Shown one piece after another: positions 16,254-24,954 of a stretch of 47,300 nucleotides of DNA (position 1 is the stretch's first letter; each line of letters begins with the position of its first letter). The stretch spans positions 1 through 47,300 of the forward strand of contig NZ_AKIY01000228.1 in the NCBI RefSeq assembly GCF_000282615.1, read 5' to 3'. Both the position numbers and the translations under genes were made by a program. The notes below the pieces were generated by a model. It was not told the DNA's origin and did no database searches. It saw nothing but the letters and a program-made list of their open reading frames with translations. Source of the DNA: Bradyrhizobium sp. YR681. Lineage in GTDB: Bacteria; Pseudomonadota; Alphaproteobacteria; Rhizobiales; Xanthobacteraceae.

Positions 16254-16652
16254 TCACACCGGCAAGAACCGCTTCAACACGGGCATGAAGAAGATCCCGA
16301 GATTGATCGCAAAGCCGATGCTGAAGAGGATCGAGCGCAGCGTCGGGCGGTTGCCGAGATAGGTCAGCACATAGGCGATCCGCACGATCAGGAACAGCAC
16401 CGCGAGCTCGTCGACCAGGCGCTGCGGCGAATCCCGGAATTCGGCGAGCAGGACCGCGAAGGCGAAGAACGGAAAGGTCTCGATGCCGTTCTGGTGGGCG
16501 CCGAGCGCGCGCTGCGCCAGCGCATCCTCGAAGAAGGCGGGGTCGCGCGGCCGGGAATTGTCGAACGTGCGAAACCTGATCCATTTGATCGGGACGATCG
16601 TAGATAGATAAAGCAGCAGCGCTCCGAATACGCACCATTCCGCGAGCGTCAT
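16254..16652 (-). CDS. MAPEG-family membrane protein
   Basis: A 132-residue protein with four hydrophobic segments and the MAPEG pattern: an early LSTIVP helix, RAL-GAHQNGIETFPFFA (residues about 48-66, typical R-A-x-x-N-x-x-E), then VRIAYVLTYL and SILFSIGFAINLGIFF. MAPEG proteins include glutathione-dependent and eicosanoid enzymes; bacterial members of this type are mostly uncharacterised. I start at ATG 16652; 35 upstream in-frame codons run into the divergent ferrochelatase promoter. Function beyond membership is unknown. Confidence 0.85.
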   Translation of the reverse strand: MTLAEWCVFGALLLYLSTIVPIKWIRFRTFDNSRPRDPAFFEDALAQRALGAHQNGIETFPFFAFAVLLAEFRDSPQRLVDELAVLFLIVRIAYVLTYLGNRPTLRSILFSIGFAINLGIFFMPVLKRFLPV

Positions 16653-16734
16653 CTTTCCTCTCCCGCCTGGGTGCGACCCTAGCGAAACCGGCCTCATCTT
16701 GACAAGTTCGGGGCAACGCGCGACCCAACGAGGC

Positions 16735-17766
16735 ATGACGACCATGGCCCCCCTCAAAACAGTGAAGCCGACCGTTCAGCCCGGCCGGGTCGGCGTGCTT
16801 CTGGTCAATCTCGGCACGCCCGATACGGCCGATGCGCCCGGCGTGCGGGTCTATCTCAAGGAGTTCCTCTCGGACGCCCGGGTCATCGAGGACCAGGGCC
16901 TGATCTGGAAAGTGGTGCTGAACGGCATCATCCTGCGCACCCGGCCCCGCACCAAGGCGCGCGACTATCTGAAGATCTGGAACACCACCCAGAACGAGTC
17001 GCCGCTGAAGACCATCACGCGGTCGCAAGCCGACAAGCTCGCCGCCGCGCTGTCGGACCGCGACCACGTCGTGGTGGACTGGGCGATGCGCTACGGCAAT
17101 CCCTCGATCAAGTCGGGCATCGAGGCGCTGATCGCGAAGGGCTGCGACCGCATCCTCGCGGTGCCGCTTTATCCGCAATATTCCGCCCCGACCTCGGCGA
17201 CCGTCTGCGACGAAGTGTTCCGCGTGCTCTCCCGCCTGCGCAACCAGCCGACGCTGCGGGTGACGCCGCCTTATTACGAGGACGAAGCCTATATCGAGGC
17301 GCTCGCCGTCTCGATCGAGACGCATCTGGCGACGCTGTCCTTCAAGCCGGAGCTGATCGTCGCGTCCTTCCACGGCATGCCGAAATCCTATGTCGACAAG
17401 GGCGATCCCTACCAGGACCAATGCGTCGCCACGACGCAGGCACTGCGCCGCCGGCTCGGCATGGACGAGACGAAATTGCTGCTGACCTTCCAGTCGCGCT
17501 TCGGCAATGACGAATGGCTTCAGCCCTACACCGACAAGACCATGGAGCGACTCGCGAAAGAAGGCGTGCGCCGCATCGCGGTGGTGACGCCGGGCTTCTC
17601 GGCCGATTGCCTGGAGACGCTGGAGGAGATCGCGCAGGAGAACGCCGAGATCTTCAAGCACAATGGCGGTGAGCAATTTTCCGCGATCCCCTGCCTCAAC
17701 GACAGCGAGCCTGGCATGGACGTGATCCGCACCCTGGTGCTGCGCGAGCTTCAGGGCTGGATCTGA
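16735..17766 (+). CDS. hemH: Ferrochelatase
   Basis: A 343-residue enzyme that inserts iron(II) into protoporphyrin IX, the last step of haem synthesis, at the inner face of the cytoplasmic membrane. Family motifs are NLGTPDT near the start, AVPLYPQYSAPTS, the catalytic histidine in ASFHGMP, FQSRFG..WL.P and FSADCLETLEEI. Length is normal. I start at ATG 16735; ATG 16744 (MAPLKT) is possible, and TTG 16699 would enter the region shared with the divergent MAPEG gene. No Fe-responsive element is obvious in the 82 bases between them. Confidence 0.96.
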   Translation: MTTMAPLKTVKPTVQPGRVGVLLVNLGTPDTADAPGVRVYLKEFLSDARVIEDQGLIWKVVLNGIILRTRPRTKARDYLKIWNTTQNESPLKTITRSQADKLAAALSDRDHVVVDWAMRYGNPSIKSGIEALIAKGCDRILAVPLYPQYSAPTSATVCDEVFRVLSRLRNQPTLRVTPPYYEDEAYIEALAVSIETHLATLSFKPELIVASFHGMPKSYVDKGDPYQDQCVATTQALRRRLGMDETKLLLTFQSRFGNDEWLQPYTDKTMERLAKEGVRRIAVVTPGFSADCLETLEEIAQENAEIFKHNGGEQFSAIPCLNDSEPGMDVIRTLVLRELQGWI

Positions 17767-18088
17767 CGAGCCTGAGCGAGCTTCCGGCGCTTGGAATGAT
17801 CGCGACCCTGCCGCCCTTGGCACGATATCGAACGGGGTCACCGAATGAAGTCGGCCGTAGTGAACCGCGTGGCCGGATTCGTTAACGTTTCCTGCTAGGT
17901 CTGCACCCGGACTGTTTCAAGAGCCTTTCACAAATACATATCCCGACCATTCCCCCCTGCCGCGTCTTGTGCAGAATCGCGCCGATACCGACGTGAATTG
18001 CGACCGCTGAACCGGTAGGGTTGCGATCCCGACCAATGACAGCGCGGGAAAGGGCTTTTTCTGGCTTCTTTCCCACCTTGGAGGAAAT
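17767..18088. other. Intergenic region hemH - SPFH gene
   Basis: 322 bases without a convincing gene. GTTAAC lies near 17881, and the last 12 bases hold a strong Shine-Dalgarno sequence (GGAGGAA) for the SPFH gene. A somewhat A+T-richer stretch at about 17915-17945 could hold its promoter, but I see no clear -35/-10 pair or hairpin. Confidence 0.5.
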
Positions 18089-19093
18089 ATGAGCGGTTTC
18101 GACATTTTCGCGATTGTCCTCGTTTTGCTCGTCATCGTCACGCTGGTCGCCGGTGTGAAGACGGTGCCGCAAGGCTATGACTGGACCATCGAGCGGTTCG
18201 GCAAATACACCCAGACGCTGAGCCCCGGGCTCAATCTGATCGTGCCCTATTTCGATCGCGTCGGGCGCAAGATCAACATGATGGAGCAGGTGATCGACAT
18301 TCCCGAGCAGGAGGTCATCACCAAGGACAACGCCACGGTGACCGTGGACGGCGTCGCCTTCTTCCAGGTGTTCGACGCCGCGAAGGCGAGCTACGAGGTC
18401 TCCAACCTGACACAGGCCATCACCGTCCTGACCATGACCAACATTCGCTCGGTGATGGGCGCGATGGATCTCGACCAGGTGCTGTCGCATCGCGACGAGA
18501 TCAACGAGCGCCTCTTGCGCGTCGTCGATGCCGCGGTCTCGCCCTGGGGCCTGAAGGTCAACCGCATCGAGATCAAGGACATCGTGCCGCCCGCCGACCT
18601 CGTCGAAGCCATGGGCCGGCAGATGAAGGCCGAACGCGTCAAGCGCGCCGACATCCTGGCCGCCGAAGGCCAACGCCAGTCCGAGATCCTGCGCGCCGAG
18701 GGCGCCAAGCAGGGCCAGATCCTCCAGGCCGAAGGCCGCAAGGAAGCCGCGTTCCGCGACGCCGAAGCGCGCGAGCGGTCCGCCGAGGCCGAGGCCAAGG
18801 CAACGCAGATGGTCAGCGACGCGATCTCCAAGGGCGACGTCGCCGCGCTCAACTATTTCATCGCCGACAAATACATCAAGGCGTTCGGACAGCTGGCGGA
18901 GTCGCCGAACCAGAAGGTCATCATGCTTCCGGTCGAGGCGATGAGCATGCTGGGTTCGCTCGCCGGCATTGGCGAGATCGCGAAGGCGACGTTCGGCGAA
19001 AGTGCGGCATCCGCCGCAGCGGCCGCGCGTCGCGGCGGCTCGGTGCCGACCACCGGCAGCACGCCGCCGGCAGTGCCGCCACGGCAGGGGTAA
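18089..19093 (+). CDS. qmcA: SPFH/Band-7 membrane protein (QmcA/stomatin-like)
   Basis: A 334-residue protein with one N-terminal membrane helix (residues about 3-22), then a Band-7 domain (VPQGYDWTIERFGKYTQTL, IDIPEQEVITKDNATVTVDG) and a long charged helix rich in Ala/Glu/Arg (about residues 170-240) that forms the oligomerising coiled coil. The Pro/Ala/Gly-rich tail is variable. Such proteins form rings in the inner membrane and work with an NfeD partner, which is encoded next. Strong GGAGGAA lies 5 bases before ATG 18089. Named by similarity; stomatin-like is an equal description. Confidence 0.9.
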   Translation: MSGFDIFAIVLVLLVIVTLVAGVKTVPQGYDWTIERFGKYTQTLSPGLNLIVPYFDRVGRKINMMEQVIDIPEQEVITKDNATVTVDGVAFFQVFDAAKASYEVSNLTQAITVLTMTNIRSVMGAMDLDQVLSHRDEINERLLRVVDAAVSPWGLKVNRIEIKDIVPPADLVEAMGRQMKAERVKRADILAAEGQRQSEILRAEGAKQGQILQAEGRKEAAFRDAEARERSAEAEAKATQMVSDAISKGDVAALNYFIADKYIKAFGQLAESPNQKVIMLPVEAMSMLGSLAGIGEIAKATFGESAASAAAAARRGGSVPTTGSTPPAVPPRQG

Positions 19094-19095
19094 AG

Positions 19096-19118
19096 CGCAT
19101 GACCGACAAGGTCATGCG
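19096..19118 (+). other. Hairpin between SPFH and NfeD genes
   Basis: CGCATGACC (19096-19104) and GGTCATGCG (19110-19118) are perfect 9-base arms around a 5-base loop, directly after the SPFH stop. There is no T-run, so it is not a typical terminator. It may trim or stabilise the transcript, or damp translation between the two genes. Confidence 0.5.
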
Positions 19119-19139
19119 TCAATTCAAAGAGGTCGTGTC

Positions 19140-19583
19140 ATGACCGACATGTTCGTATCGCTCGGCACCTGGAACTGGCTGATCTTCGGCTTCGTCCTGA
19201 TGGCGCTGGAGGTGCTGGCGCCCGGCGTATTCTTGTTCTGGCTCGGGCTCGCCGCATTGCTCGTCGGCCTGATCTCGTTCGCGGTGGCGATATCCTGGCA
19301 AGTCCAGCTCGTGATGTTCGCGATCTTCGCTGCCGCCGCCGTGCCGGTGTGGCGCCGCCTTGCGCGGCCGAATGTGGATGCGAGTGCCAGCCCCTTCCTC
19401 AACAAGCGCGCGGATGCGCTGCTCGGCCGCGAGTTCACACTGGAAAAGCCGATCATCGACGGCAACGGCACCATGCGCATCGGCGACACCGTCTGGCGCG
19501 TGGCGGGTCCGGATACGCCGGCCGGGACGCGGGTGAAGGTCGTGCAGGTGGACGGTGCGAATCTGACGGTGGCGGCGGCGTGA
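19140..19583 (+). CDS. NfeD-family membrane protein
   Basis: A 147-residue short NfeD (NfeD1b type) protein. It has three hydrophobic segments in the first 75 residues (LIFGFVLMALEVLAPGVFLFWLG, then VGLISFAVAISWQVQLVMFAIFA) and a C-terminal OB-fold domain (about 85-147) with LLGREFTLEKPI, GDTVWRVAG and GTRVKVVQVDGANL. It pairs with the SPFH protein encoded 46 bases upstream to form a membrane microdomain complex. AAAGAGG precedes ATG 19140. The TGACCGACA start sequence echoes the upstream hairpin. Confidence 0.9.
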   Translation: MTDMFVSLGTWNWLIFGFVLMALEVLAPGVFLFWLGLAALLVGLISFAVAISWQVQLVMFAIFAAAAVPVWRRLARPNVDASASPFLNKRADALLGREFTLEKPIIDGNGTMRIGDTVWRVAGPDTPAGTRVKVVQVDGANLTVAAA

Positions 19584-19592
19584 GGATTCTTG

Positions 19593-19737
19593 CCCTCTCC
19601 CCTTGCGGGAGAGGGTGGCTCGCTGCGCAAGCAGCGAGACGGGTGAGGGGTCTCTCTCCTCAACACTGCCAGGAGTTTGAGGAGGCATACCCCTCATCCG
19701 GCGCTTCGCGCCACCTTCTCCCGCAAGGGGAGAAGGA
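19593..19737. repeat. Dispersed palindromic repeat (CCCTCTCCCCTTGCGGGAGAGGG arms)
   Basis: The left arm (19593-19650) and right arm (19690-19737) are largely complementary, and each has a small internal hairpin. It is a widespread alphaproteobacterial intergenic repeat and lies between the convergent NfeD and HxlR genes. Confidence 0.8.
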
Positions 19738-19758
19738 AGTGCGTCGCCGCTGGTTCGC

Positions 19759-20088
19759 TCACTTCTTCCACCTCTCCGCAAGCCGGTGCAGCGGCATGAA
19801 CGTCTCGCACAGTTCCCGTCCCGGCGCCGTCAGGCCATAGCCGCCACCTTCACCGAGCTCCACGAAGCCTGCCTCGCGCAGATCGTCCAGCCGTGCCTGC
19901 AGCACCGTCGGCGAAGCCTCGTCGCAGGCGGTGCGCAATGCGCGGGAGGTGAGGGGGGCGTCGCGCAGTTCCCAGAGAATCCGCAGGGCCCAGCGTCGGC
20001 CGAGCAGGTCGAGCAGCGCCATGATCGGCCGCCCGGTGCGCGAGCCGCGGACGCTGCGTGTGTTGGAGCCGGCCTGTTTTGCCATCAT
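19759..20088 (-). CDS. HxlR-family transcriptional regulator
   Basis: A 109-residue winged-helix protein of the HxlR (MarR-like) family. The pattern is LLDLLGRRWALRILWELRDAPLTSRAL, then SPTVLQARLDDLREAGFVELGEGGGYGLTAPG, with a short C-terminal helix. Two start codons are adjacent (ATG 20088 and 20085), with AGAGG just upstream. It is divergent from a carboxymuconolactone decarboxylase-like gene, and the two GCTAC-N7-GTAGC operators between them are the likely binding sites, so it probably represses both itself and the neighbour. It lacks the common N-terminal sensory cysteine, so the signal is unclear. Confidence 0.88.
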   Translation of the reverse strand: MMAKQAGSNTRSVRGSRTGRPIMALLDLLGRRWALRILWELRDAPLTSRALRTACDEASPTVLQARLDDLREAGFVELGEGGGYGLTAPGRELCETFMPLHRLAERWKK

Positions 20089-20103
20089 CGCCTCTTGCGC
20101 ATC

Positions 20104-20142
20104 GCTACGGATAGTGTAGCGTCATGCTACGATAATTGTAGC
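20104..20142. promoter_or_regulatory. Tandem inverted-repeat operators for HxlR regulator
   Basis: Two copies of GCTAC-N7-GTAGC, at 20104-20120 and 20126-20142, lie between divergent start codons. Their centres are 22 bases apart, about two helical turns, so two dimers could bind on the same face. The first begins 15 bases before the HxlR start codon. Binding by the adjacent regulator is inferred. Confidence 0.72.
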
Positions 20143-20156
20143 AACGGAAGCCGCCG

Positions 20157-20714
20157 ATGTCCCAGGCCTCACCGCGCATGGCGCCGCTCACCCCGCCTTA
20201 TCCCCCGGAGATCCAGCAACAATTCGACCGCATCATGCGCGGCGCGCCGCCGCTGCTGCTGTTCCGGGTGATGGCGGGCCACGCCCGCGCCTGGGACAAG
20301 TTCCGCGCCGGCGGGCTTCTTGATCCGGGTCCACTCTCCCTGCGCCAGCGCGAGATCGTCATCGACCGGACCTGTGCGCTGAACAAATGCGAATATGAAT
20401 GGGGCGTGCATGTCGCGGTCTTTGCCGGACCGGCGAAGCTTTCCGAGGCGGAGGTCCGCGCCACCGTAGAAGGCGATGCGACGTCAGCCTGCTGGTCGCC
20501 GGCCGAGCAGGCGCTGATCGCAGCCGTCGACGCGCTGCACACCAGCGCGACGTTCACCGACACGGAGTTCGCCGCGCTCTCGGCGCATTGCGACGAGCCG
20601 CAAATTCTGGAGATCATGCTGCTCTGCGGCTTCTATCGCACGGTGTCGTATCTGGCGAACGGGCTGCGACTGCCGCTGGAGGAAAATGCGGCGCGGTTTC
20701 CGGCACCGCTCTAA
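20157..20714 (+). CDS. Carboxymuconolactone decarboxylase-family (AhpD-like) protein
   Basis: A 185-residue protein. The CMD signature REIVIDRTCALNKCEYEWGVHV carries the residues expected for this family: two cysteines (C-x4-C) and a histidine. It may act on lactones or reduce peroxides and thiols. It is divergent from an HxlR regulator, a common pairing for redox or quinone response genes, and the tandem operators lie just upstream. A repeat follows after the stop. The true substrate is unknown. Confidence 0.85.
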   Translation: MSQASPRMAPLTPPYPPEIQQQFDRIMRGAPPLLLFRVMAGHARAWDKFRAGGLLDPGPLSLRQREIVIDRTCALNKCEYEWGVHVAVFAGPAKLSEAEVRATVEGDATSACWSPAEQALIAAVDALHTSATFTDTEFAALSAHCDEPQILEIMLLCGFYRTVSYLANGLRLPLEENAARFPAPL

Positions 20715-20719
20715 CCGCC

Positions 20720-20805
20720 CGTCATTGCGAGGAGCGAAGCGACGAAGCAATCCAGAGTGCTTCCGCGCAGGGATTCTGGATTGCTTCGCTTCGCTCGCAA
20801 TGACG
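20720..20805. repeat. Dispersed palindromic repeat (CGTCATTGCGAGGAGCGAAG arms)
   Basis: Arms from 20720 and up to 20805 are complementary (CGTCATTGCGAG... / ...CTCGCAATGACG), each with GCAATCCAGA near the centre. This is a well-known repeat in many alphaproteobacteria, in the gap between convergent genes. Confidence 0.85.
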
Positions 20806-20840
20806 GAGGAGAGAGCTGCGGTTCACACGGAGAGCGCGCC

Positions 20841-21851
20841 TTACGCCACGCCCGCCCGCAGCAGATCGTGCAGATGCACGATGCCGACCACCTTGTTCGC
20901 CTCGGTCACGACAAGCGTGGTGATCTTCCGCGTGTTCAGCACCTCGATCATCTCGGTCGCCATCATCGAGGGTGGAACGGTCTTCGGCTGCTTCGTCATG
21001 ACGTCGTCGACCGACACCGCGAGCAAGTCCGGCCGCTGCATGTGACGGCGCAAATCGCCATCGGTGATGATGCCTGCGACGCCGCCGGCGTCATCGACGA
21101 TGCAGACGCAACCAAGTCCCTTCGCCGACATCTCCATGACCGCGTCCGACATCTTGGTGCCGAGCGGTTTGAGCGGGATCTCCGCGCCGGTGCGCATGTA
21201 GTCGCGGACGAATTTCAGCATCGCGCCCAGCTTGCCGCCGGGGTGGAAATGCGCGAACTCCAGCGCGGTGAAGCCGCGGCCTTCGAGCAGCGCGATCGCG
21301 ATGGCGTCGCCGATCGCGACCTGCATCATCGTCGATGTCGTCGGCGCCAGATTGTGCGGGCAGGCCTCGCGTGCCTTCGGCAGCTCGAGCACGATGTCGG
21401 CAGCCTGGCCCAGCGAGGACGCTGCGTTCGATGTCACCGCGATCATCGGGATCGCAAAGCGCGCCGAATAATTCACGAGGGTCTTCATCTCCGGCTGCTC
21501 GCCGGACCAGGACAGCGCCATGATGACGTCGTCAGTCGTGATCATGCCGAGGTCGCCATGGGCGGCTTCGGCGGTGTGGACGAAGAAAGCGGGTGTGCCG
21601 GTCGAGGCCAGCGTCGCCGCGATCTTGCGTGCCATGTGGCCCGATTTGCCGAGCCCGGTGACGATGACGCGGCCCTTGGCGTTGCGGATCAGATCGACCG
21701 CCGTGGCGAAGGTCGCGCCCAGCGGGCCGCGCAGCGCGGCGGCGAGCGCGTTGATGCCGCCGCTCTCCGTCTCCAGCGTGCGGAGCGCGGATTCGACGCT
21801 GTCAGGGGTGGGGCTGGATGATGGGGTCATCAGCGGTTTCGAACTCGGCAT
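20841..21851 (-). CDS. kdsD: Arabinose-5-phosphate isomerase (KdsD/KpsF)
   Basis: A 336-residue enzyme that converts ribulose-5-phosphate to arabinose-5-phosphate for Kdo and lipopolysaccharide synthesis. An N-terminal SIS domain (VTGLGKSGHMARKIAATLASTG, HGDLGMI, LSWSGEQPE, HNLAPTTSTM) is followed by two CBS domains (GLGCVCIVDDAGGVAGIITDGDLRR and the last about 60 residues). ATG 21851 is the first ATG; an in-frame TTG at 21863 would add four residues. The divergent neighbour encodes an outer-membrane barrel protein, which may relate to envelope work. Confidence 0.93.
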   Translation of the reverse strand: MPSSKPLMTPSSSPTPDSVESALRTLETESGGINALAAALRGPLGATFATAVDLIRNAKGRVIVTGLGKSGHMARKIAATLASTGTPAFFVHTAEAAHGDLGMITTDDVIMALSWSGEQPEMKTLVNYSARFAIPMIAVTSNAASSLGQAADIVLELPKAREACPHNLAPTTSTMMQVAIGDAIAIALLEGRGFTALEFAHFHPGGKLGAMLKFVRDYMRTGAEIPLKPLGTKMSDAVMEMSAKGLGCVCIVDDAGGVAGIITDGDLRRHMQRPDLLAVSVDDVMTKQPKTVPPSMMATEMIEVLNTRKITTLVVTEANKVVGIVHLHDLLRAGVA

Positions 21852-22058
21852 GGTCAGGTCCAAGAAAGGGTAGGGCGGAAGAGGGGCGCTCGCCCGTCGG
21901 GGTGCCTGCTTAGCACGCCCCGGCGGACGAGGCGACGAGAGCGCCTCCGGTCCTCAACGGGTCATTAACCATAATTGTTTTAACTCCATTAACGATGGTT
22001 CCCGCCAGTCGGCGGGGGCAATCGCGAAAGTGTTTGATTTCGTTGGAGTTATTCCATC

Positions 22059-23840
22059 GTGGGGTCGTCTCCAGGCACGGGCCGGAGCAAACGCGCGCAT
22101 TTCCTGCGCGCGGCTTTGCCATGTCTTGTCCCGTGCCTTGTCCCGTTCCTTGCGCTGACGGCCCTCGGAAGCGCCCCGGCGGCCGCCCAAAGCCTCACCC
22201 CCGACCTGTTCAATCCCAGCCGTGGTGGCTTTGCCTCGCCTGACACGCTGCCGACGCGTCGCACGGCGGGCGTGCCGCTGGCGCCCCCGGATGCACTGCC
22301 GGCGCTGCCAGATCCCAACGCCGATCCGCGCCGGCGTCAGCCGGCGCCGGCAACCTCCCGCACCGGCCAAACCCCCGCCAATCAGGTCCCGACCTACGGC
22401 CTGCCGGCCGCCAATGGCGCCAGCGCCTCCGGCTACGATTCGCTGAACCGCAAGCGGCAGCAGCCAAAGCTCTATCCAGGCCAGCCCAAGCCGAAGCGCC
22501 CGGTCGGCCCCGGCTCGCCGGTGCCGCCGGCAACGCCGGTGACGACGCTCGGCCCGCCGCGCATCGCGCCGCCGCCGTCGGAGACCGCGCACAAGACGCC
22601 GGTCGCCCCGGCGATGGCCGGCAACGTGCCGGGCCAGCCGCTGCGCCGCCGCCTCAAGGCCGATGACGATGCGTTCGGCGCGGTCGGCGATTATGCCGGC
22701 AGCTTTCTGATCAAGGGCGGGCTCGAGCTCTCCACCGGCTACGACACCAACCCGGCGCGCCTGAACAAGCCGGTTGGCTCGCCGGTCTATGTCGTCGCGC
22801 CCGACCTGCTCGTGCAGTCCGACTGGGAGCGCCACGCGCTGGTCGCCGATCTGCGCGGCTCGTTCTCGGGCTACACCAACAACATGCCAGCGACGATCGA
22901 CGGTTTTGCCTCGCCCTCGCCGGTCGAGATCAACCGCCCTGATTTCACCGGCCATGTCGACGGCCGCCTCGACGTCGACCGCGATCTCAAGCTGACCTCG
23001 CAGCTGCGTCTGCGGCTTGCCACCGACAATCCCGGCAGCCCGAACGTGCAGGCCGGCCTGCAGAAATATCCTGTCTACGCCACCTACGGCACCACGGTCG
23101 GCTTCGACCAGACCTTCAACCGATTCCAGGTCGCCGCCGGCGCCACCATCGATCGCACTGCCTACACGGATTCAAAACTCACCGACGGCTCGACCTTCAC
23201 GAACGCTGATCGCGACTTCAACCAGTATGGCGGCGTCGGCCGCTTCTCCTACGAGCTGAAGCCCGGGCTGAAGCCGTTCGTCGAGATCCAGGGCGACACC
23301 CGAATCCACGACCAGGCCGCCGACCGCAACGGTTATTTCCGCGATTCCAACGGCGGCTACGCCAAGGTCGGTTCGTCCTTCGAGTTCTCGCGCATACTCA
23401 CCGGCGAGGTCTCGGTCGGCTATTCCGCGCGCAGCTATACCGACCCGCGCCTCAGCCAGCTCTCGGGCTTCCTCACCGCGGGCTCGCTGATCTGGAACGC
23501 GAGCGGCCTCACCACGGTGAAGCTTGCCACAGATACGCAGATCGCCGAGACCACCGTGCCCGGCTCGTCCGGCGTGCTGGTGCACACCTACGGCGTCGAG
23601 GTCGATCACGACTTCCGCCGCTGGCTCACCGCCGTCGGCAAGTTCACCTACGGCACCTACGACTACCAGAACCAGGGCCGCAACGACAAAACCTACTCGC
23701 TCGAAGGCAATCTGATCTACAAGCTCAACCGCAACATCTGGATCAAGGGCACGCTGCGGCATGACATCCTGGATTCGAACCAGGCGGGGTCAAGTTCGCA
23801 GGGGACTGTGGTGATGTTGGGGGTGAGGCTGCAGAATTAG
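22059..23840 (+). CDS. Outer-membrane beta-barrel protein (BBP2-like) with Pro-rich N-terminal segment
   Basis: A 593-residue secreted protein. A signal peptide (about residues 1-43, ending SAPAAAQS) is followed by a disordered Pro/Ala/Arg-rich region (about 50-205), then a barrel of alternating strands typical of putative beta-barrel porin 2 / DUF2320 proteins (from about 215, for example GLELSTGYDTNPARLNK, LVADLRGSFSGY, KPFVEIQGDTRIHD), ending GTVVMLGVRLQN with a hydrophobic last strand. Start is GTG 22059 with GGAG 10 bases upstream; no ATG start is nearby. Such proteins are often linked to capsule or exopolysaccharide export. It is divergent from kdsD. Confidence 0.8.
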   Translation: MGSSPGTGRSKRAHFLRAALPCLVPCLVPFLALTALGSAPAAAQSLTPDLFNPSRGGFASPDTLPTRRTAGVPLAPPDALPALPDPNADPRRRQPAPATSRTGQTPANQVPTYGLPAANGASASGYDSLNRKRQQPKLYPGQPKPKRPVGPGSPVPPATPVTTLGPPRIAPPPSETAHKTPVAPAMAGNVPGQPLRRRLKADDDAFGAVGDYAGSFLIKGGLELSTGYDTNPARLNKPVGSPVYVVAPDLLVQSDWERHALVADLRGSFSGYTNNMPATIDGFASPSPVEINRPDFTGHVDGRLDVDRDLKLTSQLRLRLATDNPGSPNVQAGLQKYPVYATYGTTVGFDQTFNRFQVAAGATIDRTAYTDSKLTDGSTFTNADRDFNQYGGVGRFSYELKPGLKPFVEIQGDTRIHDQAADRNGYFRDSNGGYAKVGSSFEFSRILTGEVSVGYSARSYTDPRLSQLSGFLTAGSLIWNASGLTTVKLATDTQIAETTVPGSSGVLVHTYGVEVDHDFRRWLTAVGKFTYGTYDYQNQGRNDKTYSLEGNLIYKLNRNIWIKGTLRHDILDSNQAGSSSQGTVVMLGVRLQN

Positions 23841-24021
23841 TGCGGTTGGCGAGCTGGTGTGTTTGGCTGCATGTAGTTGAAACAGCACTTTAGAGGCGTG
23901 TTTATGTAAAGGCCGTATCCTAAGGTTGAATGTGCTTGATCCCATAGCTAGTTTCGTGGGATTCTGATTCCGCGGGCCTCAATATTAAAGCGCGCATCCA
24001 CTTTGCATCGGGGCTGCATTT

Positions 24022-24882
24022 TTGGCTGACGAACCCAGAGACATTGCGGACGCTTTCAATCGTCTATTTGACTTGGATTTGGACTGGGAGCGACGTCTAG
24101 GACAAGGTGATGAGTTCTTGATCAAGCGGTCTGATCAAGCACAACTCCACGAATTGTGCGCGTACTTGTTCAGACATCTGAAGGCAACTGAGATCCAGAA
24201 CGCAATATGGGTACTTACTCAAAATAAGAGCGCACTTCACATTCCGCTACTTGACGCGTCCTTTATGGAGAGCGTTGGCATTACAGAAGAGGATTCGAAG
24301 GGGATACAAGAACAGATCGCCACTCAATTTAATCCTGGCCTGTTCTATATCCGTGAGCAAAAGAAGACTGAAATTTTGCGGCGCGATCAGGCGAGGGAAT
24401 TTCGGTCGCCCGACAAAGAGTTGTTTCGTGAGCTAGCGTCTCGTGAAGAATACCAAGAAATTATGCGCTTATTCTATGATGTGGAAAGAAGGCAACTACT
24501 AGAAGCGGGTTTGAACCAAGGCTCAGTTGCGATCATTATACAAAGAGTGAAAGATTTTGAGACGCAAATCATCCAAAACCTTCAGACCCGCTCGTCGGTT
24601 CTGACGGGCAAATATGTCAGGGCGATTGATGCGCTCCAGACCTTTGTAAAAAAAGTCAGTAGTGGCAGTCGTACGCAAAGCACTGCGTTGGCGCAGCGAG
24701 TCAGGTTGCCAAGTGGGAAGACTATCGCCAAATCGCGAGACAAGATAATCGGCCTTGCCACGTTGTGGGGCGACGCTGTCCCGCTCCTCACGTCTAAAGA
24801 TTGGGGCATCGCGAGCGTTATTTCGGCTACCGCGGGAGCGACGATAGCGTCAATTCTGCCTTCAGGCAAAAGTCATGAATAG
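24022..24882 (+). CDS. Orphan protein in A+T-richer segment (unknown function)
   Basis: A 286-residue, mostly helical protein I do not recognise. Two lines I counted across it are 45% and 48% G+C, against 68% in a line of the next gene, and codon use shifts to A/T-ending codons, so it is probably acquired DNA. The N-terminus is TTG 24022 (no earlier in-frame ATG or GTG before a TAA at 23986). It has an acidic, helical N-terminal half, a charged coiled stretch (RSPDKELFRELASREEYQEI, about residues 128-147) and a hydrophobic stretch near the C-terminus (about 245-280). It is convergent with gltD, with no transposase or direct repeats seen. It could be a stand-alone defence or effector protein, but nothing shows this. 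Confidence 0.65.
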   Translation: MADEPRDIADAFNRLFDLDLDWERRLGQGDEFLIKRSDQAQLHELCAYLFRHLKATEIQNAIWVLTQNKSALHIPLLDASFMESVGITEEDSKGIQEQIATQFNPGLFYIREQKKTEILRRDQAREFRSPDKELFRELASREEYQEIMRLFYDVERRQLLEAGLNQGSVAIIIQRVKDFETQIIQNLQTRSSVLTGKYVRAIDALQTFVKKVSSGSRTQSTALAQRVRLPSGKTIAKSRDKIIGLATLWGDAVPLLTSKDWGIASVISATAGATIASILPSGKSHE

Positions 24883-24954
24883 AGTACTCAGATAGCTGGC
24901 GAACCCGCCAACTGCCGGCTTCATTGGCTGTTGACCAGCGAGGCGACGGACAAT

